From positions 7,958,071-8,022,070 of the forward strand of contig OY747716.1 of assembly GCA_963556495.2 (NCBI GenBank): a stretch of DNA of 64,000 nucleotides, in the 5' to 3' direction. This DNA is from Valencia hispanica (Eukaryota > Chordata > Actinopteri > Cyprinodontiformes > Valenciidae). A model generated the notes under the pieces. The model did no database searches. It had not been told where the DNA came from and worked only from the letters and a program-made list of their open reading frames with translations. Shown one piece after another: positions 32,036-43,221 of this stretch. Positions within the stretch are counted from its first letter, which is position 1, and every line of letters begins with the position of its first letter. The translations under genes were made by a program, and so were the position numbers.

Positions 32036-32095
32036 CTGTTCATGTTCGGGATTGAACATGTAATGTCGTCTCCTTACCATCCTGAGTCGCAGGGT
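32036..32095 (+). pseudogene. pol: second Gypsy integrase, catalytic-glutamate segment
   Basis: Reads FGIEHVMSSPYHPESQG, the conserved S-x-Y-H-P-E-S-Q-G motif just before the integrase Glu helix. It continues the fragment at 30520-31283 and is itself cut by the foldback element at 32103. Confidence 0.65.
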
Positions 32096-32102
32096 ATTTA
32101 TT

Positions 32103-34346
32103 TATGGGATCAGAACAGTATCACCTTGAAATGAAACTGAAAATATATATTGGCATTGAAAAATATTATTGTAACTGAAAATATTAATTTTGAATCTGAA
32201 ATAAATTTAGTGAAAATTTTTGTATTGAAACTGATTTTTTTTCTATGAAACTCATGTATATGCATTGAAAGAAATAACTCAAGTTTTCAAACTTTAATTT
32301 TTTTTACAATGCTAATCTTTTTTTACAATGCCAATCTTTTTTTACAATGCCAAACATTTTTTCAATACCGATGTTTTCTTCAATGCCATCATTTTTTTTA
32401 GCTTCATTCAGATGATACTGTTTTGACGCTTGTGTGTGCACGCGCATATGGGGCGGGGCTTCAGCCCCCATATGTTTGGATGAACGAGGCAGGAGGGAAA
32501 CTCCGACTGTTCGAGGCGAGACGCGAGAAACAACAGGACATTTACATTGTTAATAATGTGGTTTGTGGAAGAATAAAAGACATAAACGGTTTCTTCTCAG
32601 TTTCTTCTACTGACAAGTAGACTAGGAGTCTTTGTGATAAAGTTTTATGCTTGTGTAGCCTGTCTTTGTTGGAGGTTCTCCTCATTACAGACAGTGTGGA
32701 ATGAAGGGATGTATTACATATTTATATAAATACATATTTTTACATATTTATCACATTACATATTTACAATAGATGTCAATAACGTTAACAAATCAATTAA
32801 GACTGGTGTAAGCAAAGCTAACAACACTGACAACTCGTTTTTTTTATTAGATTGCAAAACCTAATTATGACACACACTCTAAACCAGAAGGTGGCGGTAA
32901 TGCGCGCCAACTACCATGGCAAACTGAGAAGAAACCGTTTATATCTTATTTTTTAATTATTATTATTCCACAAACCACATTATGCTTTCTGTACACCTAG
33001 AGACTTTGAAACGATTTAGAAAAGACTCTAAAGATTATCAGCTCACATCTAAAGACTTGGGTTAACAGTTTTTTACTCTCAGACTAAAGATTTTATAAAC
33101 ACTAAATCTGGTTGGGACACTATTTAAAAGACTACACCTAGGCTATTTTAGCTTCCCGCAAAATTCCTCCCATTATGCTCAGCATTATACAGTTTCTTTA
33201 TGTGCGAATGTTGTAGCATTCTTTGTCAAGATTAATGTTATGTCAAATAAAGACTTGCATTCAAAGTGGGTACTGTATCATCAAGTAACTGGTTAACTCA
33301 TATCTTTTTAATGCAAGGTGTTTAGATGCTGTACCACTTGCTCCATGCAGATGCACAGATCGCGCTGGTTTGTGCCTGTATTCCAGGGGGCAAGGTTGGC
33401 ATACACTTTGTAATTTATGGCCCATTACTCAGCCATGGAACACAAATATTGTATTTGTTGTGTATAGACCCTGCCAGGCTCCATAGGTGGCTACAAAACT
33501 GTTATTTATAAATATGACACCTATGTTTATAGCCTACTTTCCCATAGGAACAAAAAAATTATTGATATGTGGCAAGGTGCAAGACGATTACATAAACGGG
33601 ACTCAAACCCACCATCATCGGCGATGTAACCCTGCTTATTAACCATTATGCCAAAGCAGTAAAGTACAACTCCTAACAGCCAGGGTACACTGTAAGCAGA
33701 CGGACCCCCACACGGTCACATAGTTGAATAAACGGAGGGAACAGATTACGACTCCATGCGCATGGTTTAATAAACCGAGGGTACAGATTCTTACCCCTCA
33801 AAAATTGTTTCTGCACCTGACCCCTGCCGGGATCCGTAGCTTTGTGCTTCCGCTTGTGTGAGAACAGCTTTATTGGTTGATTTACGTCACAACGACTACA
33901 CTAGGACTTGCGATAATATCAAACATGTTTGATTCAAAAGACTACAGAAAGACTGTCATAAATTGGGTCCCCAACTGCAGATTATCACCTTCCACAAACC
34001 ACATTAGTAGCAAAGAAAATGTTGAACCCACTCGGACAGTCGGAGTTTCCCTCCTGCCTCGTTCATGCAAACATATGGGGAGCTGAAGCCCCGCCCCTCA
34101 TGCGCGTGCACACCCAAGCGTCAAAACAGTATCACCTGAATGAAGCTGAAAAAAAGATTGGCATTGTAAAAAAGGATTGGCATTGTAAAAAAAAAAATCA
34201 CTTTCAATACAAAAATTTTCACTAGATTTATTTCCGATTCAAAATTAATATTTTCAGTTACAATAATATTTTTCAATGCCAATTTTTATTTTCAATGCCA
34301 ATATTTATTTTCAGTTTAATTTCAAGGTGATACTGTTCTGATCCCA
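32103..34346. mobile_element. foldback-type DNA element with long terminal inverted repeats
   Basis: About 2.24 kb flanked by the 8-bp duplication TATTTATT (32095-32102 and 34347-34354). Terminal inverted repeats are about 350-450 bp, starting TGGGATCAGAACAGTATCAC, and the right arm has internal indels. Each arm also contains its own smaller inverted repeat (AACAGTATCACCT near the tip and AGGTGATACTGTT near 32415 and 34118). A further internal inverted repeat pairs 32550-32605 with 32921-32985 (AAACCGTTTAT, CCACAAACCACATTAT). No transposase ORF is visible, so it is non-autonomous. The 8-bp duplication fits hAT, P or similar superfamilies, but the tips are not a standard hAT end. Confidence 0.8.
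33590..33665 (-). other. tRNA-like sequence (SINE head or tRNA pseudogene)
   Basis: On -, an A-box-like TGGCATAATGG is followed about 35 bases later by a B-box-like GGTTTGAGTCC, close to internal RNA polymerase III promoter spacing. The acceptor stems do not pair, so it is not a functional tRNA. Confidence 0.3.
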
Positions 34347-34582
34347 TATTTATTGAGGTGATAGGGTGCAGCTACATTTTTCCAAAGAGATACTAATTCT
34401 AAAAGTAATTTATTTCCAGGTAAAAAATAACCCAAAATATGCCATGTTCGTTACACTTCAGCAATAACACGTAGACTGATCTTTAAACATCGTAATGATT
34501 TTCACAAGGGTAGGCACCTTTAATCAAATAGAATAAAAAATAATTAAAAAGACCCTGTGATTACGTGTTTTTCTCTCCATAG

Positions 34583-35115
34583 AAGATATACCTGGTCTGG
34601 TATCCTGCTTGGCTGCAATGCCCTGTTGGACGGGGGGCATCGACTGGGATGATCCTCCCAGTAACTGTACATCCACTGTGTCCTGTTATTAACTTTCTAC
34701 TTTCTGTAACATAGAAAGTTCTCTTATATCAGATCTTATGTTCCTTCTGTGTTTCTGCTCTGTCTTCTCAAACCCCCAGACGGTCGTGGCAGATGGCCGC
34801 TCCTACTGAGCCTGGTTCAGTTGGAGGTTTCTTCCTGTTAAAGGGGAGTTTTTCCTCTCCACCGTCGCTACATGCTTGCTCAGTATGAGGGATTGCTGAA
34901 GGATTGCTGTGGTTGGAAAGTCTGCATCAACGGGGCCCAACCTCACGCCAATGACTGACGCAATCTGCTGGGATTCCTTAAATAGGAAACTTTTTAACTG
35001 ATTGGAATGTTTGTATAAATGTATTGAAATGACTTCTTGTTAAGTGCCTTGAGATGACATCTGTTGTGAATTGGTGCTATATAAATAAACTGAATTGAAA
35101 TTGAATTGAATTGAA
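34583..35115 (+). mobile_element. Rex1/Babar-like LINE, 3' UTR only
   Basis: 5'-truncated copy with the common fish LINE 3' UTR (GGAGGTTTCTTCCTGTTAAA, TTTTTCCTCTCCACCGTCGC, TGTGAATTGGTGCTATATAA) and an (ATTGA)n tail at about 35090-35115. No coding part. Confidence 0.8.
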
Positions 35116-35144
35116 TTACAAAATATACTAATTTAATTACAGAC

Positions 35145-35580
35145 ATGTCATTTTTGAGCAGATCTCTAAAAAAGAGGCTTAGGGCTCTAGGGGATAATCA
35201 GACCAGGAAGAAACTGTCCAAGGAAATAAAGGCAACTAAGACAGGCTACAGCAAGAAGCTAAAAAACAATTCAACAGATGACCCAACATCAATAATAATA
35301 GCTACAGGAGCTCATTTCCTAACCCTTAGCAGAAACCTAATCTGGAAGATGACTGTCACAGCTTCTACTGCAGTTTTGGAAGGCAGTCATTCACACCTCC
35401 CACCAAGTCATCCACCAACCACCCTCCTCTCCTGGACATAAGCTCCCCAAGGAGGATATTAATAGGCTTTTTTCAGGGACAAAAGACCAATAAAGCTCTA
35501 AGACCTGATGGTGTCCCCCCCTCATGCCTTTGCTGACCAACTAAAACCCATCTTCACTCAAATGTTTAATAAGTTTGGTG
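35145..35580 (+). pseudogene. LINE reverse transcriptase N-terminal fragment
   Basis: A 98-codon piece (35145-35441) reads RLRALGDNQTRKKLSKEIKA; the RT approach motif K-A-L-R-P-D-G-V-P-P then FADQLKPIFTQMFNK follows at about 35500-35575 in changing frames. The pattern is the KAxGPDG motif of APE-type LINEs. The clade cannot be fixed. Truncated on both sides. Confidence 0.6.
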
Positions 35581-37195
35581 CTGTTTGAGGTTCCCTCCTC
35601 CTCAAAAGGCTCATTCATCATAAGAAACACACCACCACAGGCGAAGATCCGGGGGTGCCCTTCCATGAAATTGCCCCCCCTAAAAATCATTGCACAGAGA
35701 TGTATTTTAATAATATAGTATTGTCCAATAAAAATACAACAGAAAGGATACAAATTTCAAATGCAAAACAATGCATTTTTATTTGTTGAAAGATTATGAT
35801 CTCCCCACACCATTCCTCCAAGTTGTTTCAGCGGGACTGCCTGCTGCACCCCTTCTCTTAGTTAGTTTCAGTAGCAACAGCTCGCTGGGAGAGGGGAACC
35901 AAGCAATGTGTGAAACTAGTAAGTCTTTTATCTCACCACTGGTTCTACAAGCTCATTTTATGTCTATTGGACATGGTTAAAACAATGGACAATATCTTGT
36001 GATTTTGATAAATATCTATATAATTTCAACAACAGATTTTGTTTATATCGATATGGGTAATGCCCTGTTAGCATTAGTTAGCATTAAGATTGGTGGCAGT
36101 GGCCCTGAAAAGCAACCCACATCAACAAATCATTAAAGGCACCTTCATTCCATACATTTCTCCTCACTGACTCCAACAGAGAGGATGAGCTCTCTGAAGC
36201 ACCTTGCTCCTCTGCAGGAGAGCTCTGACACATGTTATGGAAAATTAATTATTAAGAATGATCTGTTCTGTGTATTTCATATACTGATAGTTACTGTGTG
36301 CCACCTCCTTGTGATATGGTAACCAATCTGATTATTTGACACTGTATGACTTTGGGTCAGGACAAATCTACTGATTTAAGCTCTTACATCCTGGGTTGGC
36401 ATCGCAACTCTCTTTTACATCTAAGGACGTCCTGACATACATTGATTGTGTTTCCACTATCAAGGGCCTGAAGCCTGTGAGTCTAATGTTCTCATACTGA
36501 AGAAGTGTTTTCTGATGTCATGTTGATAGGAGTCAGGATTACTGAATCTATATAATTCTGTTTCTTGTTTTGGAAGGCAGGTCAGTATTGCACATTTTCT
36601 GTTAACGCTGTACCTCCGTGCTTGATCAACCAAGTTTGTTTTAAAACCTCAGAATATCTGAAGAAATCTCTCTCATCTCTTTTATTTAAGAACTTCACTC
36701 ACACACAGCAGGGGATAAAGGAAACAGCGGCTCAGTTTTGGATTTAAAGTTTCAGATGAGCAGCAGACTAAAGTTAACTGCTGAGAATAATTTAGACCAA
36801 GCACAACATAGGTTTTTAGAACGGTGACAGATAAATCTGAATGCTGTCTGTCATTTTGATAGATTAGTAATCATACCCCTGACCACTTGGTCCAGAGGCG
36901 CAGACAAATCATCTCATGGCATCTCACTATCCGGGAGCTGACAGCGTGTTGAAGAGTAACAGAGGCTATGGAGCACACTCTGCAAAGTCTGGTGTCATTC
37001 CAGAAACCGAAGCAATGCATGATCCGGGATTTCATCCCACTGAAGCTTATGGGTCAGGAAACGGCTCATTCAGAGAGTCTTTCCAAATTCTGATAACTTC
37101 AATTGCGGAAATGTTCCTTGATTTCAAAGCTTTGACTGAACTGGAGCTTAATTCCAGTCTCCAGTGTGGTTGCGGACCGCTGATTCAGCTTTTAG
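35580..37195. other. no gene recognised
   Basis: Mixed AT-rich sequence. The + ORF at 36916-37245 (109 codons) has no recognisable domain, and its end runs into a hAT-like terminus. No splice or promoter pattern seen. Confidence 0.5.
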
Positions 37196-37197
37196 AA

Positions 37198-37265
37198 CAG
37201 TGGTGGGCAATTAAGTTTTACAAGGGGCGACATGAGAAACTATGAGTTGTGTCAGAGGGCCACAC
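37198..37265 (+). repeat. hAT (Charlie-like) terminus fragment
   Basis: CAGTGGTGGGCAATTAAG followed by ACAAGGGGCGACATGAGAAAC resembles the terminus of common vertebrate Charlie-type hAT elements. No partner end found nearby. Confidence 0.4.
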
Positions 37266-37714
37266 CAACGAAAACGAGAATCCAAGTCTGCTCAACTTTC
37301 TTCCGTTGTAAAATTCACTAAATTATATTTTATGAATAGCTGGTACTGGTAATCAGAAGAGTAAAACTAAAATAAAATTCAGAATATTTTTAAATTGGGC
37401 TATGTGAAATTGTGGTGCATAGGTTAAATAAAACAAAAACAATCACTAAATCTGTGTAATTTAATTTGAACTCTTTAGGCGCCGGGGTTTTTTCGGTAAA
37501 ATCTTACATTTTGATATCACAATTTCAAAAGCTTGTAGTTTAGATATGGTTAGAGATAAAAGCATATTGTAAATTAGAACAATCTTCAGTATGACCCAAA
37601 GTTTGTGGTAGGAACAGATTCACTCATCTGATTTGCACATTATGGCATCATCAGTTGGTGGCCATTATATTTATATTATATTTTAGTTTCATTTTTAAAT
37701 TGTTTTGGTATTGT

Positions 37715-37720
<6 letters not shown>

Positions 37721-37754
<34 letters not shown>
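37721..37754. repeat. (AT)n microsatellite
   Basis: Perfect AT dinucleotide run of 34 bp after a T-tract. Confidence 0.97.
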
Positions 37755-37758
<4 letters not shown>

Positions 37759-37974
37759 GAGGGTTTTTTCTTTTTTTGGGAGTTTTTTCTTATATTTGGA
37801 GATGTTTATCGATCTAGATGATATTGCTTGTAGTGGTTCAGTGTGTGGTATCTTTCATTGCAAGGTGCTGCGCACAGACCTACTCCACAGGGATTTTCTG
37901 CCGCGGTTTCTCCCGCGTCTACTGCTATTTCCGTGGGTTTTTACATTCCTGCCTCCTCTGCTACCATTAGCAGT

Positions 37975-38410
37975 GTTTTGAAAACCCCCACTACCGCCAA
38001 CACGTCCTGTTCTCATACCCCGGACACGTGGAGCAAAGCATCGGACCTGATATGTGCTTCTTGTAGAGACTCATAGCTAAGAGGTTGCTGCGTGCTGAAG
38101 AAGCGGCAGTGTTTTGACCCCCTCTGTTTTGACTGCCACCACGTCCCGTTTTCATACCCCCGGACACAGAGGTCCAAAGCATCGGACCTGATATGCGCTG
38201 CTTGTAGAGACTCATGGCTAACAGGTTGCTGTGCGCTGAAGAAACAGCGGTGTTTTGACCCCCTCTGGTACCGCCTCCCCCTCCCCTTCACTGGTGAAGC
38301 AAAGCATCAGATGCTATATGTGCTGCTTGCGTACCGTCATGGCTATTAGAAGCAGCTGCGGTGTTTTGAACCCCACTGCTTCCAGCTCCCTGCCTCCCAC
38401 CCTGGACAAG
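37975..38410. repeat. tandem repeat, 111-141-bp units, four copies
   Basis: Units begin GTTTTGA at 37975, 38111, 38252 and 38363. They share AAAGCATCGGACCTGATATG, CTTGTAGAGACTCATAGCTA and GCTGAAGAA blocks. Both + (KASDLICA(S/A)CRDS) and - (SHESLQAAHIRSDAL) frames stay open across units without matching a known family. The last unit merges with L1 sequence at about 38410. Confidence 0.8.
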
Positions 38411-38433
38411 CTGAAACCGGAGAGTGGTCCGAT
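38410..38433 (-). pseudogene. L1 endonuclease fragment, left of the LTR element
   Basis: On - it reads SDHSPVSA, the conserved C-terminal Ser-Asp-His motif of APE-type L1 endonucleases. It continues in frame from the L1 piece at 45439 onward once the inserted LTR element and its CCGAT duplication are taken into account. The L1 is cut here by the tandem repeat block. Confidence 0.75.
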
Positions 38434-38784
38434 TGTCATACTGCCCTAATCTCCCTCTCCTAGTAATCATCCTCACCTGTGTCTCCCATCAACCACACCT
38501 GATCCTCCTTACCTTCTGCCTTTAAAACCCGTCACTTCCCCTCATTTAGGGCCGGATCATTGTGTGTGATTGTCTATGTCTCCATGGTGTGTCGTCCTGC
38601 TTCATCCTGTCCTGCTCATCCAATGTCCTGTCTCTGTTCCTGCCATCATCATCATCAGCAGCAGCAGCACCAGCAGCAGCACCAGCAGCAGCAGCACTAC
38701 TCCACCAACAACACCTTCAATAAATATCTTGCACCTTTCTCTGTGTCTGCGTTTGGGTCCATGCTTCACACCACATCTTTGACG
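38434..38784 (+). repeat. 5' LTR of the pol-less element
   Basis: Starts TGTCATACTGCCC. TATA-like CCTTTAAAACCC near 38519, (CAT)n and (CAG)n runs at 38645-38697, polyadenylation-like CAATAAATATC near 38718-38728. Ends TTGACG, where the 3' LTR has TTGACA. Confidence 0.92.
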
Positions 38785-38803
38785 GAATGATCCGGCCATA
38801 AAA

Positions 38804-39229
38804 ATGGACCCAGCACTCGCCTGGGAGCTCACCACCCTTCAGAAAGACGTCTGGACCAACCTGTCCAGGATCTTCACCTCTACTCACCCTCCTCTACACA
38901 TCTCCGGAGCTGAGGAAATTCTTAAGGTGCTTCCTCACTTCTGGAATGTGTTCTCCGCTGTGGATCTCACCACGCTCTGGAACAAGGCGGAGAAGGTTCG
39001 CCAGGAAGCGTGGGATGAGATCATCGGTCCACCTTCTCTGCCTCCACCATCTGGCCACAGGCAGAGGTCCCGCCGAGCCGGAATTGTTTCCGGTAGTGGG
39101 GAGCCGAGCGGCGCTCCCTCACGGACTGCCAGCGTGGGCGCTGTGGCTGCAAGCTATCCTCCGCCGACCGATGCAGCACTCCCACGCCTCCTCGCAAGCC
39201 ACGACACTGTCGAGGTAGGGCCGCTTTAG
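38804..39229 (+). CDS. Gag-like ORF of the pol-less element
   Basis: 141 codons from the first ATG after the LTR, 20 bp from its end: MDPALAWELTTLQKDVWTNL, then a helical, Trp/Leu-containing stretch (VLPHFWNVFSAVDLTTLWNK) and a Pro/Ser-rich tail. I do not recognise the sequence; position and MDP start suggest a Gag-derived protein. The frame ends at 39229. Further open Ser/Ala/Pro-rich frames follow (39253-39723, 39711-39992, 40066-40589) in other phases, so the original ORF may have been longer and later frameshifted. No zinc knuckle seen. Confidence 0.5.
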   Translation: MDPALAWELTTLQKDVWTNLSRIFTSTHPPLHISGAEEILKVLPHFWNVFSAVDLTTLWNKAEKVRQEAWDEIIGPPSLPPPSGHRQRSRRAGIVSGSGEPSGAPSRTASVGAVAASYPPPTDAALPRLLASHDTVEVGPL

Positions 39230-39344
39230 GGGAGGAAGTCCCAGCTGTCCGCTTGCCTCTGGTCCTCCCTGCTGCGATCAGCGCACCGCCTCCTCCCAGT
39301 CCCTCAGCTCTTGTCAGCCCTTCGGCTCCAGCTCTGACCTCCCC

Positions 39345-40450
39345 GAAGTCAGCCTCAGCCTGTTCAGCCATGGAGTCTGCATCTGCCTGCTCAGTCCTGA
39401 AGTCAGCATCTGGCTGTTCAGCCTTGAAGTCAGCGTCAGCCTGCTCGGCCATGAAGTCAGCCCCGGCCAGAGTGATCCAGTCCGCTCTTGGCAGAGAGCC
39501 AGTCAGCCAATCCGCTCCTGCCAGAGAGCCAGTCAGCCAGTCCGCTTCTGCCAGAGAGCCAGTCAGCCAGTCCGGTCTTGTCAGAGAGCCTGTTCCAGTT
39601 CCAGTCCCAGAGCCTGCCGCCATCATGGATGCAGTCTTGCTGGCAGTCACCGTGACAGCTCTTCTGCATCTGGCGTCTCCCCATGGGTCGCCAGTGTCCC
39701 CAAGAGGGTCATGGAGGACCTGACTCTGCCGCTAGAGCTCCCAGGGAGGGTCAAGAAGGACCCGTCCCCGTCACTAGAGCTCCCAGGGAGGGTCAAAGAG
39801 GACTCGTCCTCGTCGCTAGAGCTCTCAGGGGTGGATCATAGAGGACCCATCCCCATCGCTGGAGCCTTTTCGCTGCCGACTGCTGTCAGTCGAGCCGCCA
39901 GACTCTTCTCCGCCGGCCCCCGAGCTGCAAGACCCTTCTCAGCTTGCCCCCGAGCTCCCAGACCCTTCTCAGCCGGCCCCCGAGCCACTTGACTCAGCCC
40001 TACCCTTCCAGGCCTCTTCGTCGCCGCCGACCTCGACCGGCTAGGCCTCTTCATCAGCGCTAACCTTGACTGGCCAGGCCTCTCCACTGCCGCCGATGAG
40101 TCAAGCTCAGCTGCTGTCTGGCCCTCAGAAGTGGAGCACCGGGCTGTCCACCAGAACTCAGTCCAGCAACGGGCCATCCACCCAACTGCCGTCCAGACAG
40201 AGGACGCCACCCGGGCCGTCCGCCCGACCGCCGTCCTGTCAGGGGACGCCACCCAGGCTGTCCGCCCGACCGCCGTCCTGTCAGGGGACGCCACCTGGGC
40301 TGTCTGCCCGACCGCCATCCAGCCAGGGGACGCCACCCGGGCCATCCGCCAGACCTCCAGGTTGTCAGGGGCCGCCCTCTTGGCCGTCCGCCAGACCTCC
40401 AGGTCCTCAGGAGCCACCCACCTGGCAGTCCGCCAGACTTCCAGGGGCGT
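39345..40450 (+). repeat. coding-type tandem repeats inside the pol-less element
   Basis: Two blocks. At 39345-39590 units encode S-A-C-S-A-(M/L)-K-S-A and then A-R-E-P-V-S-Q-S. At about 40190-40450 units of about 50 bp contain CGTCCGCCCGACCGCCGTCC and CAGGGGACGCCAC. Unit lengths are mostly multiples of three, consistent with past coding. Confidence 0.7.
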
Positions 40451-40483
40451 ACCTTTTCTCCACGGTGTCTGGAATCCGCCTTT

Positions 40484-40497
40484 AAAGGGGGGGGTCC
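40484..40497 (+). other. polypurine tract of the pol-less element
   Basis: AAAGGGGGGGGTCC directly precedes the 3' LTR (TGTCATGCTG at 40498). Confidence 0.85.
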
Positions 40498-41286
40498 TGT
40501 CATGCTGCGCTAATCTCCCTCTCCTAATAATCGTCCTCACCTGTGTCTCCAATCGACCACACCTGATCCTCCTTACCTTCTACCTTTAAAACCCGTCACT
40601 TCCCTTCACTCAGGGCCAGATCATTGTGTGTGATTGTCTATGTCTCCATGGTGTGTCGTCCTGCTTCATCCTGTCCTGCTCATCCGATGTCCTGTCTCCT
40701 TTCCTGGCATCATCATCATCACCATCATCAAATCAAATCACACTTTATTTATAAAGCGCTTTTCATACAAGAATTTACATCACAAAGTGCTTTACAGATT
40801 AAAATGACCCCACATAAAACCACCTTCCCTCCCTCCCCCACAGATTTAAAAGCATGGTCACAGTTATACCCCCCACCCCCCAACCCAACTCCCATGCACA
40901 CACACAGTTAAAAGAAAATGTAAAAAAGGACTTTGGGCCGAGTGTAGATGAACCATGCAAGGAAACGCCGTCAGAGGAGCCATCTGCCCCGGCAGCGGTA
41001 GATTAACAGCAGCAGCTGAGGCACCGACACAGGGCACCCAGTGGAGGCAAGGCCAAGACCCCCACCTCCACCCAAGCTCCACCTGGAGAGCACCCAGGGA
41101 GCCACAGCCGACCATCGCTCCCGGGGCAGAGGGCTCCCACAGAGGAAACACTGGAACGGGGATTAAGATAAATTAAAGTATAAGAATAAACAGTAAATTA
41201 ATGTGCTAAGATTTAATAGTAAAACTGATAAAAATATAATCATATTAAACATGCAGAGCAATTAAACAGACAGTAATAAATAATAA

Positions 41287-42853
41287 TCAGTTAAAAGCTA
41301 GGCTAAAAAGGTGAGTCTTGAGCCTGCTCTTAAAAACATGAATGTTCTCTGCAGCCCTGAGGTCCTCTGGCAGCCTGTTCCAGAGGTGAGGGCCATAAAA
41401 CTGGAAAGACGCCTCGCCATGCGTGTGTGTCCTGACTTTTGGGGTGACAAGGAGACGGCTGCCAGAGGAGCGCAGAGACCGTGAAGGTTTATATGGTAAA
41501 AGCAATTCAGAGAGATAAGAATGCCCAAGACCATTAAGACACTTAAAAACCATTAAAATAACCTTAAAGTCGATCCTGAAATGTACGGGGAGCAAATGCA
41601 ATGATTTTAAGACCGGTGTAATGTGCTCCCGCCTCCTGGTCTTCGTCAGGACACGTGCTGCTGAATTTTGTAGTAGTTGTAAACCTGATATACTCTTTTT
41701 GGGAAGACCAGAAAGCAGGGCATTACAGTAATCAATTCTACTGGAGATAAAAGCATGCATCAGTGTCTCCGTATTGGCCCGAGAGAGAATGGAGCGGACT
41801 CTGGCGAAGTTCTTTAGTTAATAAAAACCTATTTTAGTAATATTTTTTATGTGAGGAATAAAAGTCAACTCAGAGTCAAAAATCACGCCCAGGTTCTTCA
41901 CTTGTAAAGAGGGATTAAAAGACAGTGATTGTAGTTTTGGTAAAAGTTTCTCTCTCTGAGCTTCAGGGCCGATGACTAAAACTTCAGTTTTGTCCTGGTT
42001 GAGCTGGAGAAAGTTTTCTGCCATCCAGGATTTAATGTCTAAAATGCAGTTAAAAAGTGCATCCATTGGCCGTGTGTCATCGGGAGACATGGAGATGTAC
42101 AGCTGTGTATCATTAGCATAACTGTGAAAGTTGACTCCATGTCCTCTGATGACGCTGCCAAGAGGTTAAAGAGCACTGGGCCTAAAATCGAAACCTGGGG
42201 CACACCACATGTAATCCTATGGACCCTAGAGGAGCAGGTATCTAAACTTACCATAAAAGTCCTGTCTGTGAGATAGGATGTGAACCATTTGTGAACAGCA
42301 CCAGAGAGGCCAATCTGTTTTAAACAGGTTAAAAGTATAGTGTGGTCTACTGTATCGAAGGCAGCGCTTAGATCCAGTAGAACAAACACTGTCGCCCTCT
42401 GTGCATCATAGTTCAATCTAAAATCATTTTAAATCTTTGCTGTGGTTCACCCTAAAACCAGACTGAAATTTCTCCAGGACATTGTGCTCATTAATAAAAT
42501 CATTAAGTTGAATTAAAACAATTATTTCTAAAATGTTGCTTAAAAAAGGTAAGTTAGATACCGGTCTAAAATTGTTAAAATCATTTAAATCAAAATTGCT
42601 CTTTTTCAACAGGGGCCCCTTTAAAGGCGGCAGGAAAACCCCCCGTCTGCAGGGAGCAATTCATCATAGTTAAAATCTCATCTCTAAAAGATCCATAAAA
42701 TTGCTTTAAAAAGGAAGTGGGAATCGGGTCCAAAACACATGTGGTGGGCCTCACTGAGGAGAAAACCTTATCAAGAGTCCCAGCTTCTACCAGGACAAAA
42801 CTGTCCAGCGTTTCCTCTGGTAAAGACACACACTCAGATTTGTCTAAAACCAT
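41287..42853 (-). pseudogene. L2-like ORF2, reverse transcriptase part
   Basis: In order: CVLDPIPTSFLKQFYGSF (42590-42853), FNNFRPVSNLPFLSNILE (42424-42609), VLLDLSAAFDTVDHTILL and GVPQVSILGPVLFNL (42039-42416), MESTF..MLMIHSC, where the Y-x-DD motif has decayed, LNQDKTEVLVIGPEAQ (41818-42090), and the C-terminal SRIDYCNALLSGLPKKSI..LQNSAARVLTKT..LWNRLPEDLRAA region (41287-41760). The frames change between pieces (at least three shifts). Target-primed reverse transcription enzyme; inactive here. Confidence 0.9.
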
Positions 42854-43221
42854 GTTACTCTGAGAAGATAAAATCTTACATCTGATGGTGTCTACCTTCC
42901 CTCTGAAGTGGTCTGCGAACTCCTCACAAAGAGTGTTTGAGGGTTTTTTAGGAAATGCAGTAGTAGCTCTGGTAAAAAGTTTAGCAATGGTGGAAAAAAG
43001 GATTTTGGAATTATTTTTATGTTCCGAGATGATTTTGGAGAGGTATGAATTTCTTGAATTTGAGAAGATCTGTGTATATTTGATGGTTTATTGTGGTTTT
43101 ACTTTTCCTCCATTTTCTGTCTGCCGCCCTACAATTTCTCTTCATTTTTCGAAGGTTTTCATTTTACCACGGCGTTGCAGCTTTAGATTTTAAACTTTTA
43201 ACTTGTAGTGGAGCAAGCCGG

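Noticed and set aside
36916..37245. 109-codon + ORF as a possible small gene
   Set aside because: No recognisable domain and its C-terminus overlaps a hAT terminus.
39021..40552. Long Gly/Ala/Asp- and Trp/Arg-rich ORFs on - (209 and 238 codons)
   Set aside because: Shadows of the tandem repeats in the pol-less LTR element on +; no domain signal.
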